From: an uncultured Collinsella sp.
GTDB taxonomy: Bacteria > Actinomycetota > Coriobacteriia > Coriobacteriales > Coriobacteriaceae
Assembly (NCBI GenBank): GCA_905211615.1
Contig: CAJMBB010000008.1
Coordinates: 1 to 26,078 of the forward strand
Reading direction: 5' to 3'
DNA length: 26,078 bases
Positions 15,761 to 22,994 of the stretch are shown in pieces (position 1 is the stretch's first letter; the number at the start of each line of letters is the position of its first letter). The position numbers and the translations under genes were made by a program. The notes below the pieces were generated by a model. The model was not told the origin of the DNA. It searched no databases and worked only from the letters and a program-made list of their open reading frames with translations.

Positions 15761-15830
15761 TGCCATACGCGGCATGCGTCTAGAGCCCGTGCTCGCGCTT
15801 TAGCCGCGTTATTCAATATCTGAGCCACAG

Positions 15831-15859
15831 GGGCGGGCGCTGTAGACCGGCGTTCGCCC
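15831..15859 (+). terminator. Attenuating stem-loop between binding-protein and permease genes
   Basis: GGGCGGGCG (15831-15839) pairs with CGTTCGCCC (15851-15859), including two G-T pairs, and is followed by TGCTTGTTTC. It sits in an unusually long 203-base gap inside the operon. Partial termination or 3'-end protection here would give more binding protein than permease. A TATCAT at 15918-15923 could provide a secondary start. Confidence 0.45.
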
Positions 15860-15963
15860 TGCTTGTTTCGGATGAGTCAAAACATCCGGCCGCAGCTCTT
15901 TTATGCATTGTTACCGCTATCATGGTGAACCACGTGTCCACCCTATCCTAGGAGGTATGAAGC

Positions 15964-16887
15964 ATGCTCATTGCATTGCAGGGCGCCGTTTCGCAGGGCG
16001 TCCTCTGGGGCATTATGGTGCTTGGCGTGTTTATCACGTTCCGCCTGCTCGACATTCCCGATATGACCTGCGACGGCAGCTTTGCCCTCGGCGGCTGCGT
16101 CTGCGCTGTGCTCATCGTCAATAACAACGTCGACCCGCTGCTCGCCGTGCTGGCCGGTATGTGCGCCGGCGCCATCGCGGGTGCCGTCACGGGCATTTTG
16201 ACCACCGTCTTTGAGATTCCCGCGATCCTCGCCGGAATCCTCACCCAGATCAGCCTGTGGTCCATTAACCTGCGCATCATGGGCAAGTCCAATATGCCCA
16301 TTCTTGCCAAGGGCACCGTGTTCTCGGCCGTCAGCAATATGACCGGCCTGCCGCAGTCCACCGTTGCCATCATCTTGGGCATCCTGCTCGCCGTGGCTAT
16401 CGTTGCCATCCTGTATTGGTTCTTTGGCACCGAGATCGGCTCGGCGCTGCGCGCCACCGGCAACAACGAGTACATGATCCGCGCTCTGGGCGTCAACACC
16501 AACTCCACCAAGATGATCGCCCTCGTGCTCTCCAACGCCCTCATCGGCCTTTCGGGCGCGCTCATCTGCCAGAGCCAAAAGTATGCCGACATTGGTATGG
16601 GCACCGGTGCCATCGTTATCGGTCTTGCCGCCATTGTTATCGGTGAGGTGCTCGGCCGTCTGCTGCCCGGCGGCCTCACGCAGTTTAGCGTCCGTCTTGC
16701 CTCCGCCGTCTTTGGCTCCGTGGTGTACTTCCTTATCCGCGCCATCGTGCTGCAGTTGGGCATGGACGCCAACGACATGAAGCTGCTCTCCGCCGTAATT
16801 GTCGCTGTGGCCCTGTGCGTGCCCGTGGTTTGGGAGCGCTATAAGCTCCGCAGCTCCTACACGAAGGGAGATGAGGCAGATGCTTAA
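15964..16887 (+). CDS. ABC transporter permease (TrpY-like, LivH/BPD_transp_2 family)
   Basis: A 307-aa integral membrane protein with about 8-9 hydrophobic helices. It begins LQGAVSQGVLWGIMVLGVFITFRLLDIPDMTCDGSFALGG, the characteristic opening of permeases that pair with PF04392 binding proteins. The EAA-like coupling region is GSALRATGNNEYMIRALGVNTNSTKMIALVLSNALIGL. The GAIVIGLAAIVIGEVL helix is also typical. Start ATG 15964 has AGGAGG 7 bases upstream. The stop TAA overlaps the ATPase start by 8 bases, showing translational coupling. It forms the membrane channel of the transporter encoded with its neighbours. Confidence 0.9.
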   Translation: MLIALQGAVSQGVLWGIMVLGVFITFRLLDIPDMTCDGSFALGGCVCAVLIVNNNVDPLLAVLAGMCAGAIAGAVTGILTTVFEIPAILAGILTQISLWSINLRIMGKSNMPILAKGTVFSAVSNMTGLPQSTVAIILGILLAVAIVAILYWFFGTEIGSALRATGNNEYMIRALGVNTNSTKMIALVLSNALIGLSGALICQSQKYADIGMGTGAIVIGLAAIVIGEVLGRLLPGGLTQFSVRLASAVFGSVVYFLIRAIVLQLGMDANDMKLLSAVIVAVALCVPVVWERYKLRSSYTKGDEADA

Positions 16888-17674
16888 GCTCTCGCATGTC
16901 AAGAAGACCTTTAACAAGGGCACCGTCACCGAGAAGCGCGCGCTCACCGGCGTCGACCTCACCCTGAATGACGGCGACTTTGTAACCGTGATCGGCGGCA
17001 ACGGCGCCGGCAAGTCCACGCTGCTCAACATGATCGCCGGCGTGTACCCGCTCGATTCGGGCGTTATCGAGCTCGACGGCACCGACATCTCGCGCCTGAG
17101 CGAGTCGCAGCGCGCCAAGTACCTGGGCCGCGTGTTTCAGGACCCCATGCGCGGTACCGCTGCCGACATGCAGATTGCCGAGAACTTGGCCCTCGCCAAG
17201 CGTCGCGGCCAGCGTCGCGGCCTTTCGTGGGGCGTCACCAAGGCCGAGAAAGATGAGTACGTTGAGCTGCTCAAGCGCCTGGACCTTGGTCTGGACACGC
17301 GTCTCAACGCCAAGGTCGGCCTGCTCTCGGGTGGCCAGCGCCAGGCACTCACCCTGCTGATGGCCACGCTCACCAGGCCGCGCCTGCTGCTGCTCGACGA
17401 GCACACTGCGGCCCTCGACCCCAAGACGGCCTCTAAGGTGCTCAACCTGACCGAGGAGATCGTCGACGAGAACCACCTGACCACGCTCATGGTCACGCAT
17501 AACATGAACGACGCCATCCGTCTGGGCAACCGTCTGATCATGATGCACGAGGGCCATGTGATCTACGACGTGGCCGGCGACGAGAAGAAGTCGCTCACCG
17601 TGGCCGACCTGCTACAGAAGTTCGAGGAGGTCTCGGGCGGCGAGCTCGCCAACGACCGCATGCTGCTGAGCTAA
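16880..17674 (+). CDS. ABC transporter ATP-binding protein (TrpZ-like)
   Basis: A 264-aa cytosolic ATPase that powers the preceding permease. Walker A is GGNGAGKST, followed by LLNMIAGVYPLDSGVIELDG. The Q-loop is RVFQDPMRGTAADMQIAENLALA, the signature LLSGGQRQALTLLMATL and Walker B LLLLDEHTAALDPKT. The switch histidine is in MVTHNMNDAI. The DEHTAALDP form (H after DE instead of P) is common in this subfamily. ATG 16880 lies within the end of the permease gene, with GGGAG 9 bases and GAGG 3 bases upstream. Two stem-loops follow the stop, closing the operon. Confidence 0.93.
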   Translation: MLKLSHVKKTFNKGTVTEKRALTGVDLTLNDGDFVTVIGGNGAGKSTLLNMIAGVYPLDSGVIELDGTDISRLSESQRAKYLGRVFQDPMRGTAADMQIAENLALAKRRGQRRGLSWGVTKAEKDEYVELLKRLDLGLDTRLNAKVGLLSGGQRQALTLLMATLTRPRLLLLDEHTAALDPKTASKVLNLTEEIVDENHLTTLMVTHNMNDAIRLGNRLIMMHEGHVIYDVAGDEKKSLTVADLLQKFEEVSGGELANDRMLLS

Positions 17675-17713
17675 AACCTGCCAAAAAGGGACAGGTTTAT
17701 TTTGGTAGGTTTT
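17673..17713 (+). terminator. GGGACA-loop stem-loop overlapping the ATPase stop
   Basis: A 14-bp stem (17673-17686 with 17700-17713) has one G-T pair, and its loop begins AGGGACAGG. The right arm ends GGTTTTATC. First of a series of similar loops. Confidence 0.65.
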
Positions 17714-17728
17714 ATCTGCGCAAACGTC

Positions 17729-17768
17729 AAAACCGCCGCAAAGGGACAGACGCCCTTGCGGCGGTTTT
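17729..17768 (+). terminator. Second stem-loop terminator of the transporter operon
   Basis: AAAACCGCCGCAA (17729-17741) pairs perfectly with TTGCGGCGGTTTT (17756-17768). An inner GGG/CCC frames a loop with GGGACAGAC. This is the stronger of the pair. Confidence 0.8.
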
Positions 17769-17831
17769 CGCATATTATGTCGATAATCCAGCGTCAGCAG
17801 GAACTACTGGTTAAGGACTAAGGAAACTGCC

Positions 17832-17962
17832 ACGAGAAGCTCTCTTCCCCGTCTCGCCTTGACCGCCGCACTCCTTGCCGGCGTGCTCGCCGGCGCCCCA
17901 GCTTACGCCACCGCGGCCACCCCATCTCAAGTTATCGGCCCGTCCGATGTGATCGGACGGGC
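17832..17962 (+). pseudogene. Remnant of a secreted-protein gene (signal peptide only)
   Basis: Reading from 17832 gives T-R-S-S-L-P-R-L followed by the hydrophobic core LTAALLAGVLAGAP and an AYA-TA cleavage-like site, a convincing export signal. Where a start would be expected stands ACG, one base from ATG, 7 bases after AAGGAAA. No ATG or GTG begins this frame; the TTG at 17859 lies inside the hydrophobic core. The frame then runs into a terminator hairpin and the mscS leader with no recognisable mature domain. It is best read as a gene that lost its start and body. Chance resemblance in alanine-rich high-GC sequence remains possible. The gene-free stretch 17675-18010 also holds the two stem-loops at 17673-17768, the hairpin at 17938-17962 and a possible mscS -10. 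Confidence 0.35.
17938..17962 (+). terminator. Hairpin upstream of mscS
   Basis: GCCCGTCCGAT (17938-17948) pairs perfectly with ATCGGACGGGC (17952-17962) around a 3-base loop and is followed by TTCTTGG. It probably terminated the now-decayed gene and insulates mscS. A TATCAT at 17974-17979 may be the mscS -10. Confidence 0.6.
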
Positions 17963-18010
17963 TTCTTGGTGGGTATCATGGTTGGACGATCATAAGGAGG
18001 TTTTCCCTAC

Positions 18011-18778
18011 ATGGAATTGTTTGAGCCGATTCTTCATTTCTTTGAGCAACGGTGGGTCCACAACATCATCTGGGCCATCATCTTGGCGATAGGCACCGCC
18101 GTCGCCGCCAAGGTCGTATCCAAGACCCTGAACCATCTGCTTAACCGAGACGATAACCCGCTTCCGGCATCGAGTATCTTCATCAACATCGCGCGCGCCG
18201 TCATCTGGATGATTGGCGGCAGCTTTATCCTCGACAACTGCTTTGGCATTAACGCAAACGCGCTCGTCGCCGCTCTTGGCGTCGGCGGCATCGCCATCTC
18301 GCTCGGCTTTCAGGACACGCTATCAAACCTTATCGGCGGCATGCAGGTGACCTTTATGGGCATCATCAAACCCGGCGACAATATCGAGGTCGGCGGCGTA
18401 TCCGGCGTGGTCCAAGACATCACTTGGCGCCATACGACGATTGAGGATGCCTGTGGACAGACCATCATTGTGCCCAACTCCAACATCTCCAAGAACACGC
18501 TCGTGCATTTGATGCCCTTTGGGCGCGTGGCCGTGCCCGTTGCCGTAAAGGACACGTCTAAGTGGGCTTCCCTTGACGCGCTGGCAGACGAGCTCACGAG
18601 CGCAACCAAAACGGCCGTCTCGCCCATCTCGGGCTTTGACAAGGAGCCCTACGTGCTCTTTAGCGAAATCGGCGACTTTGGCATCAAAGGAAAGATCATC
18701 TTTATCGTCAGCGACGACAGCACCACTTTCACCGCTGCCGACGCCTGCATCCGCGCTATCGCCCCCATCATCGCCTAA
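18011..18778 (+). CDS. mscS: Small-conductance mechanosensitive channel (MscS family)
   Basis: A 255-aa membrane channel that opens on hypo-osmotic stress. Three hydrophobic helices are seen: one near residues 18-38, one near 60-76, and the pore-lining helix in NALVAALGVGGIAISLGFQDTLSNLIGGMQV, rich in G and A as MscS TM3 must be. The beta domain follows with GIIKPGDNIEVGGVSGVVQDITWRHTTI and IIVPNSNISKNTLVH, then a C-terminal alpha/beta domain. Length is close to E. coli MscS (286 aa). ATG 18011 is preceded by AAGGAGG 10 bases upstream. It stands alone between two terminators. An internal-ligand-gated MscS-like role cannot be excluded. Confidence 0.93.
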   Translation: MELFEPILHFFEQRWVHNIIWAIILAIGTAVAAKVVSKTLNHLLNRDDNPLPASSIFINIARAVIWMIGGSFILDNCFGINANALVAALGVGGIAISLGFQDTLSNLIGGMQVTFMGIIKPGDNIEVGGVSGVVQDITWRHTTIEDACGQTIIVPNSNISKNTLVHLMPFGRVAVPVAVKDTSKWASLDALADELTSATKTAVSPISGFDKEPYVLFSEIGDFGIKGKIIFIVSDDSTTFTAADACIRAIAPIIA

Positions 18779-18815
18779 ACCACCGCAAAGGGGACAGGCA
18801 TCTTTGTGGTGGTTT
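18777..18815 (+). terminator. GGGACA-loop terminator of mscS
   Basis: AAACCACCGCAAAG (18777-18790) pairs with CTTTGTGGTGGTTT (18802-18815), 14 bp with one G-T pair. The loop is GGGACAGGCAT and the stem is followed by TCATTC. It begins at the last bases of the mscS stop. Confidence 0.8.
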
Positions 18816-18871
18816 TCATTCGTGGTACCATGGTTCATATCGTTGTTTAAACGACTAAGGGAGTAGACACC

Positions 18872-20788
18872 ATGGAAGAGGCCTATCGTCAAGCACGCAA
18901 GCGCGGCGAGCAGGGACGCCGTCGCGCCATCAGCCAAAGCGAGCATCCATACCTTACGGACCTCGACAGTTTGGTTGCTCAGCTCCCCTTAGGTCAGCGA
19001 GAGAATGTCGGCCTGCGGGATATTCCGCTCGAAATGGTCGTCGGCACGGTCACCAAAGGCCGTCAGTCCGCCTTTTCATGCAACTTTATGCCCCTGCTGC
19101 CGTTTAACACCGAGTTCGCCCGCAAGTGGTCCAACCTCTACGACATCCAGGTGACCGAGGGCTATCGCGACCCCATCATCGTCACCGAGTTCATGCATCG
19201 GTTCTATGTCCAGGAAGGCAACAAACGCGTCAGTGTCCTCAAATTCCTAGACGCTCCAACGGTTTCGGCCAGGGTCACCCGTCTCTACCCCGGCACATGG
19301 GATTCCGTCGAAAGCCGCCTGTACGGTGAATTCTGCGCGTTTTGGCGCGTCTGCCCCCTATACGAGATCGAGTTCTCGCGTGAGGGAAGCTACGAGACGC
19401 TCGCCAAGATGCTCGGTCAGAACCTTATCGAAAAATGGCCGCAGAAAAAGACCGACTACCTGCGCCACACCTTCCTGCTCTTTAAGCGCGCCTACCTTCG
19501 CGCAGGCGGCGACCACCTGGACATTACGCCCGCCGACGCCATGCTCGTCTACCTCAATGTGTACAACCAGGACCGCCTGCTGGATACGCCGACGGATATC
19601 GTCGTAAACCGCCTGTGCAAGATTTGGCGCGAGCTGGTCATTGCCGGCAAAAATGACGAGGACAAGGTCGATCTTGTCGAAGCGCCGAGCGTCGATGAGG
19701 AGGAGTCGCCCGCCAAGTCCACCTCCGGCGTGCTCAACTTCTTTATGGGCAAGACCGTCTACTCGGCGGCCAACCCCCTGCGCATCGCCTTTATCCATGA
19801 GTTCCCCTGTGCGGCGTCGAGCTGGGACAGTCTGCACGACCAAGGACGTCAGTATCTCGATGAGCACTTTGACGGTATCGTGCGCACCGAGGCGTTCGAG
19901 GACTGTCACGATCCGGACGTGTTCTACGCCGCCGTGGAAACGGCTGTCAAACATGGAGACAACGTCATCTTCTCGACCTCGCACCGCCTGATGGAATACA
20001 CGCTCAGAGCTGCCGTTGAGTATCCCCAGGTTCGGTTCCTTAACTGCTCTATCGGCCTTCCCCACCAAAGCGTCCGTTCGTACTTTGGCAAGATGTACGA
20101 GGCCAAGTTCCTCCTGGGCGCCCTTGCCGCCAGCATGGCGGACAACCATCGCATCGGCTACCACGCGTCGGTCTTCGCATCCGGCGCGCTCAGCGAGATC
20201 AATGCCTTTGCCATCGGTGCCTCGCTGCTCGACCCCCGCGCGCAAATTATCCTCACCTGGGGCGATGTGCCCGCCGGCGGTCTTGCCGAGGCCATGTGCC
20301 GCGAAGGCGTGAGCGTCATGACCGGCGCTGACATGTCAAAGTCGCTCGAAGACCCTACGGCCTACGGACTCCACCGCTTGGTCGATGGCAAGGTTTCCGG
20401 CATCGCCATGCCGGTATGGAACTGGGGCCGTTACTACGAGCTCATCGTTCGCAGCCTTCTGCACGGCACGTGGGACGAGACCAGCGATGACAACCAAGTG
20501 CGCGCCGTCAACTACTGGTACGGCATGAGCTCCGGCGTTATCGACATCCGTTACGCTCCGGGCCTACCCTACCAGACGCGCAAACTCGTGCAGTTGCTCC
20601 GCAACGGCATTGTCGAGGGCTCCATCAACCCCTTTGGCGGCGAGCTCCACAGCCAGAGCGGCGTGGTACAGATCGAAGGCTTCCCTCCGCTGCCGAGCAC
20701 GCAGATTGTCGAGATGAATTGGCTGGCGGACAACGTGGTGGGCACCATTCCGCAGCTCGACGATGAGCCGGGAGTTACCGCCCTATGA
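18872..20788 (+). CDS. Cytosolic ParB-like/BMP-domain fusion protein, function unknown
   Basis: A 638-aa protein with no signal peptide, lipobox or membrane helix. After a basic start (RQARKRGEQGRRR), residues about 48-140 look like a ParB/sulfiredoxin-type domain: DIPLEMVVGTVTKGRQ, then GYRDPIIV, then VQEGNKRVSVLKFLDAPTVSARV, the pattern of the ParB PI.V and EG.kR.. boxes. A middle helical region (150-290) ends in an acidic linker. Residues about 300-585 match the BMP (PF02608) family of nucleoside-binding proteins, normally secreted ABC components, here LRIAFIHEFPCAASSWDSLHDQGRQ and YFGKMYEAKFLLGALAA. Being cytosolic, it is more likely a ligand sensor than a transporter part. ATG 18872 has AAGGGAG 8 bases upstream. 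It overlaps the next gene by ATGA. Function is not established by the sequence. Confidence 0.75.
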   Translation: MEEAYRQARKRGEQGRRRAISQSEHPYLTDLDSLVAQLPLGQRENVGLRDIPLEMVVGTVTKGRQSAFSCNFMPLLPFNTEFARKWSNLYDIQVTEGYRDPIIVTEFMHRFYVQEGNKRVSVLKFLDAPTVSARVTRLYPGTWDSVESRLYGEFCAFWRVCPLYEIEFSREGSYETLAKMLGQNLIEKWPQKKTDYLRHTFLLFKRAYLRAGGDHLDITPADAMLVYLNVYNQDRLLDTPTDIVVNRLCKIWRELVIAGKNDEDKVDLVEAPSVDEEESPAKSTSGVLNFFMGKTVYSAANPLRIAFIHEFPCAASSWDSLHDQGRQYLDEHFDGIVRTEAFEDCHDPDVFYAAVETAVKHGDNVIFSTSHRLMEYTLRAAVEYPQVRFLNCSIGLPHQSVRSYFGKMYEAKFLLGALAASMADNHRIGYHASVFASGALSEINAFAIGASLLDPRAQIILTWGDVPAGGLAEAMCREGVSVMTGADMSKSLEDPTAYGLHRLVDGKVSGIAMPVWNWGRYYELIVRSLLHGTWDETSDDNQVRAVNYWYGMSSGVIDIRYAPGLPYQTRKLVQLLRNGIVEGSINPFGGELHSQSGVVQIEGFPPLPSTQIVEMNWLADNVVGTIPQLDDEPGVTAL

Positions 20789-21495
20789 AGATCCTTGCCA
20801 TAGCAGATACCGAAGAACGATGCCTTTGGGAGTGCTTTCGCAAGGAACGCTTTGAGGGCGTCGACCTGATTTTGTCCGCCGGCGATCTGGACCCGGACTA
20901 TCTTGAGTTTTTGGTTACGGTCATCAACAAACCGCTCATCTACGTGCGTGGCAATCACGATGACCGCTACGCACGTCATGCACCGGGCGGATGTATCTGC
21001 GTAGAAGACAGCGTGTACACGTACCGAGGGATTCGCATTGCGGGCCTTGGCGGGTCCATGCGTTATCGCGACGGCGCCAACATGTACACCGAACGCGAGA
21101 TGTCCAAGCGCATGCGTAAGCTGTCGCGTAAGGTTAGGATGGTCGGCGGGTGCGACATTCTGCTTACCCATGCGCCCGCCGCCGGTATGGGTGATCTGGA
21201 CGATCTACCGCATCGAGGGTTTGAGTGCTTTAACACGGCGCTTGAGTCCTGGGGGGCCGACTACATGGTGCATGGGCATGTACACCAAAGCTACGGTTAC
21301 GATTTTCAGCGCGAGCGGCAGCATGTGTGTGGAACGACGATCATCAACGCCTGCGGCTATACGCAGTTTGAGCTCGACCAGACGCGCTACCCCATCCGTG
21401 GCTGGCAGGCAGCCTGGCTCAATTCGCAAACCATGCGCCGCGAGCTCAAACGCCACGATGCCATCGAGTCCTCAACAGCCAGAACACCCTGGTAA
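20785..21495 (+). CDS. Calcineurin-like metallophosphoesterase
   Basis: A 236-aa cytosolic phosphoesterase. Metal-site motifs appear in order: IADTEE with Asp8, AGDLD with Asp34, GNHDD with Asn57 and His58, THAP with His129 and HGHVH with His165 and His167. The first motif is usually D-x-H; here the histidine is replaced by Glu10, which may alter metal use. The family includes phosphodiesterases of the YfcE type acting on small phosphodiesters or nucleotides. The start overlaps the stop of the ParB-like/BMP gene (ATGA), so the two proteins are made in step and probably act together. Substrate is unknown. Confidence 0.88.
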   Translation: MKILAIADTEERCLWECFRKERFEGVDLILSAGDLDPDYLEFLVTVINKPLIYVRGNHDDRYARHAPGGCICVEDSVYTYRGIRIAGLGGSMRYRDGANMYTEREMSKRMRKLSRKVRMVGGCDILLTHAPAAGMGDLDDLPHRGFECFNTALESWGADYMVHGHVHQSYGYDFQRERQHVCGTTIINACGYTQFELDQTRYPIRGWQAAWLNSQTMRRELKRHDAIESSTARTPW

Positions 21496-21496
21496 C

Positions 21497-21529
21497 CACC
21501 ACAAAGGGGACACCGTCCCCTTTGTGGTG
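21497..21529 (+). terminator. GGGACA-loop terminator of the phosphoesterase gene
   Basis: CACCACAAAGGGGAC (21497-21511) is perfectly complementary to GTCCCCTTTGTGGTG (21515-21529), 15 bp with a 3-base loop, followed by CTTTTGACG. It starts 2 bases after the stop. Confidence 0.88.
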
Positions 21530-21545
21530 CTTTTGACGCGATAGC

Positions 21546-21584
21546 AAGAAACCCGGTCCTGCACAAGACAGAACCGGGTTTCTT
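21546..21584 (-). terminator. Terminator of the rplK-rplA end of the translation operon
   Basis: AAGAAACCCGGT (21546-21557) pairs with ACCGGGTTTCTT (21573-21584), a perfect 12-bp stem with a 15-base loop, 37 bases past the rplA stop on the minus strand. It faces the phosphoesterase terminator between converging operons. Confidence 0.8.
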
Positions 21585-21620
21585 TAGCAATGCTTGCTTT
21601 GCTCAGGCAGTAACTAGCAG

Positions 21621-22328
21621 TTACTCAGCCAGGAAGTCACGCTGGACAGCGGGATCGACCTTGACGCCAGGGCCCATGGTGGAAGACACGGAGATGGACT
21701 TGACGTACTTGCCCTTAGCAGAAGAGGGCTTGACGCGCAGGATCTCGGTGTACAGGGCAGCGTAGTTCTCGACGAGCTGCTGCTCAGAGAAGGACTTCTT
21801 GCCCAGGGGCACGTGGCAGATGCCGTAGCGGTCAGCGCGGTACTCAACGCGGCCAGCCTTGAGCTCGGAGACCATCTTGGCGACATCCATGGTCACGGTG
21901 CCGAGCTTGGGGTTCGGCATGAGGCCACGGGGACCAAGGATCTTACCGATGCGGCCAACCTTGGCCATCATGTTCGGCGTAGCGATAGCGGCGTCGAAGT
22001 TGATCTCGCCCTTCTGAATCTGGGCGACGAGCTCGTCGGAACCGATGATGTCGGCGCCGGCAGCCTCGGCCTCGCGGGCCTTCTCGCCCTCGGCGAAGAC
22101 GGCAACACGAACGGTCTTGCCGGTGCCGTGGGGCAGGGAGATGGAACCACGGATGTTCTGGTCAGCCTTACGAGTATCGATGCCCAGACGGAAGTGGGCC
22201 TCGACGGTCTCGTCGAACTTGGCGGTGTCGAGCTCCTTAATGAGCTTGGCAGCCTGAAGGGGGGTGTAGAGCGTGGCGCGGTCGATCTTCTCGGCAGCGG
22301 CGTTATAGCTCTTACCATGCTTAGCCAT
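21621..22328 (-). CDS. rplA: 50S ribosomal protein L1
   Basis: A 235-aa protein of the large-subunit L1 stalk, also a translational repressor of its own operon in many bacteria. Typical segments are AKHGKSYNAAAEKIDR at the start, GTGKTVRVAVFAEGEKA in the middle and the L1 signature IGKILGPRGLMPNPKLGTV. The ATG at 22328 is chosen over ATG 22334 because AGGAGG then has an 8-base spacing. Ordinary length. It follows rplK by about 117 bases; the gap contains possible pairing of ACGGGTG with CGCCCGT but no clear terminator. Confidence 0.98.
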   Translation of the reverse strand: MAKHGKSYNAAAEKIDRATLYTPLQAAKLIKELDTAKFDETVEAHFRLGIDTRKADQNIRGSISLPHGTGKTVRVAVFAEGEKAREAEAAGADIIGSDELVAQIQKGEINFDAAIATPNMMAKVGRIGKILGPRGLMPNPKLGTVTMDVAKMVSELKAGRVEYRADRYGICHVPLGKKSFSEQQLVENYAALYTEILRVKPSSAKGKYVKSISVSSTMGPGVKVDPAVQRDFLAE

Positions 22329-22445
22329 GTGCATTACCTCCTGTGGTTAAACGGGCGTGAGCCCTCCCACATCGTATCGTGTGCCCTATTGCACACATTT
22401 AACGGGCGCCCCGGTCAGAGCACCCGTCGTTACCATAAGAAATCG

Positions 22446-22874
22446 CTACTCAGCGATGGTGACGCCCATGGAACGGGCGGTACCGGCGATGATCTTCTTG
22501 GCGGCGTCAATGTCGTTGGCATTGAGGTCCGGCATCTTGATCTCGGCGATCTTGGTGAGCTGCTCCTGGGAGAGCTGACCAACCTTGTCGGCCTGGGGCT
22601 TAGCGGAACCAGACTTAAGGTTCAGCTCCTTCTTGATGAGGTGAGCCGCCGGCGGGGTCTTGGTGATGAAGGAGAAGGACTTATCCTCGTAGACAGAGAT
22701 CTCAACGGGGATGATGTCGCCCTTCTTGTCCTGCGTCTCGGCGTTAAAGGCCTGGCAGAACTGCATGATGTTCACGCCAGCAGCGCCCAGGGCGGGGCCG
22801 ACGGGAGGAGCGGGGTTAGCTGCACCAGCAGGAATCTGGAGCTTAATGACGTTGGCAACCTTCTTCTCAGCCAT
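22446..22874 (-). CDS. rplK: 50S ribosomal protein L11
   Basis: A 142-aa protein of the GTPase-associated centre of the large subunit, needed for EF-G function. Recognised by KLQIPAGAANPAPPVGPALGAAGVNIMQFC at the N-terminus and KIAEIKMPDLNANDIDAAKKIIAGTARSMGVTI at the C-terminus. The start is ATG 22874, with AAAGGA about 8 bases upstream; the in-frame ATG two codons earlier is too close to that site. Length is the family norm. It is preceded by nusG (120-base gap) and followed by rplA, the conserved bacterial order. Confidence 0.98.
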   Translation of the reverse strand: MAEKKVANVIKLQIPAGAANPAPPVGPALGAAGVNIMQFCQAFNAETQDKKGDIIPVEISVYEDKSFSFITKTPPAAHLIKKELNLKSGSAKPQADKVGQLSQEQLTKIAEIKMPDLNANDIDAAKKIIAGTARSMGVTIAE

Positions 22875-22994
22875 GGTCATTCCTTTCGAATCACGAGTGT
22901 GAAGTACTTGCTATATCGTAAGCACGCACGTGTTAGAAGCACTCCTGAGATGAGCAGTCACAGAAGAAGCACGCTCGCGCGAACGGACGAAAAC

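Noticed and set aside
15943..17118. A 391-codon minus-strand frame over the permease and ATPase genes
   Set aside because: It overlaps two clearly recognised, translationally coupled plus-strand genes and has no homology signal.
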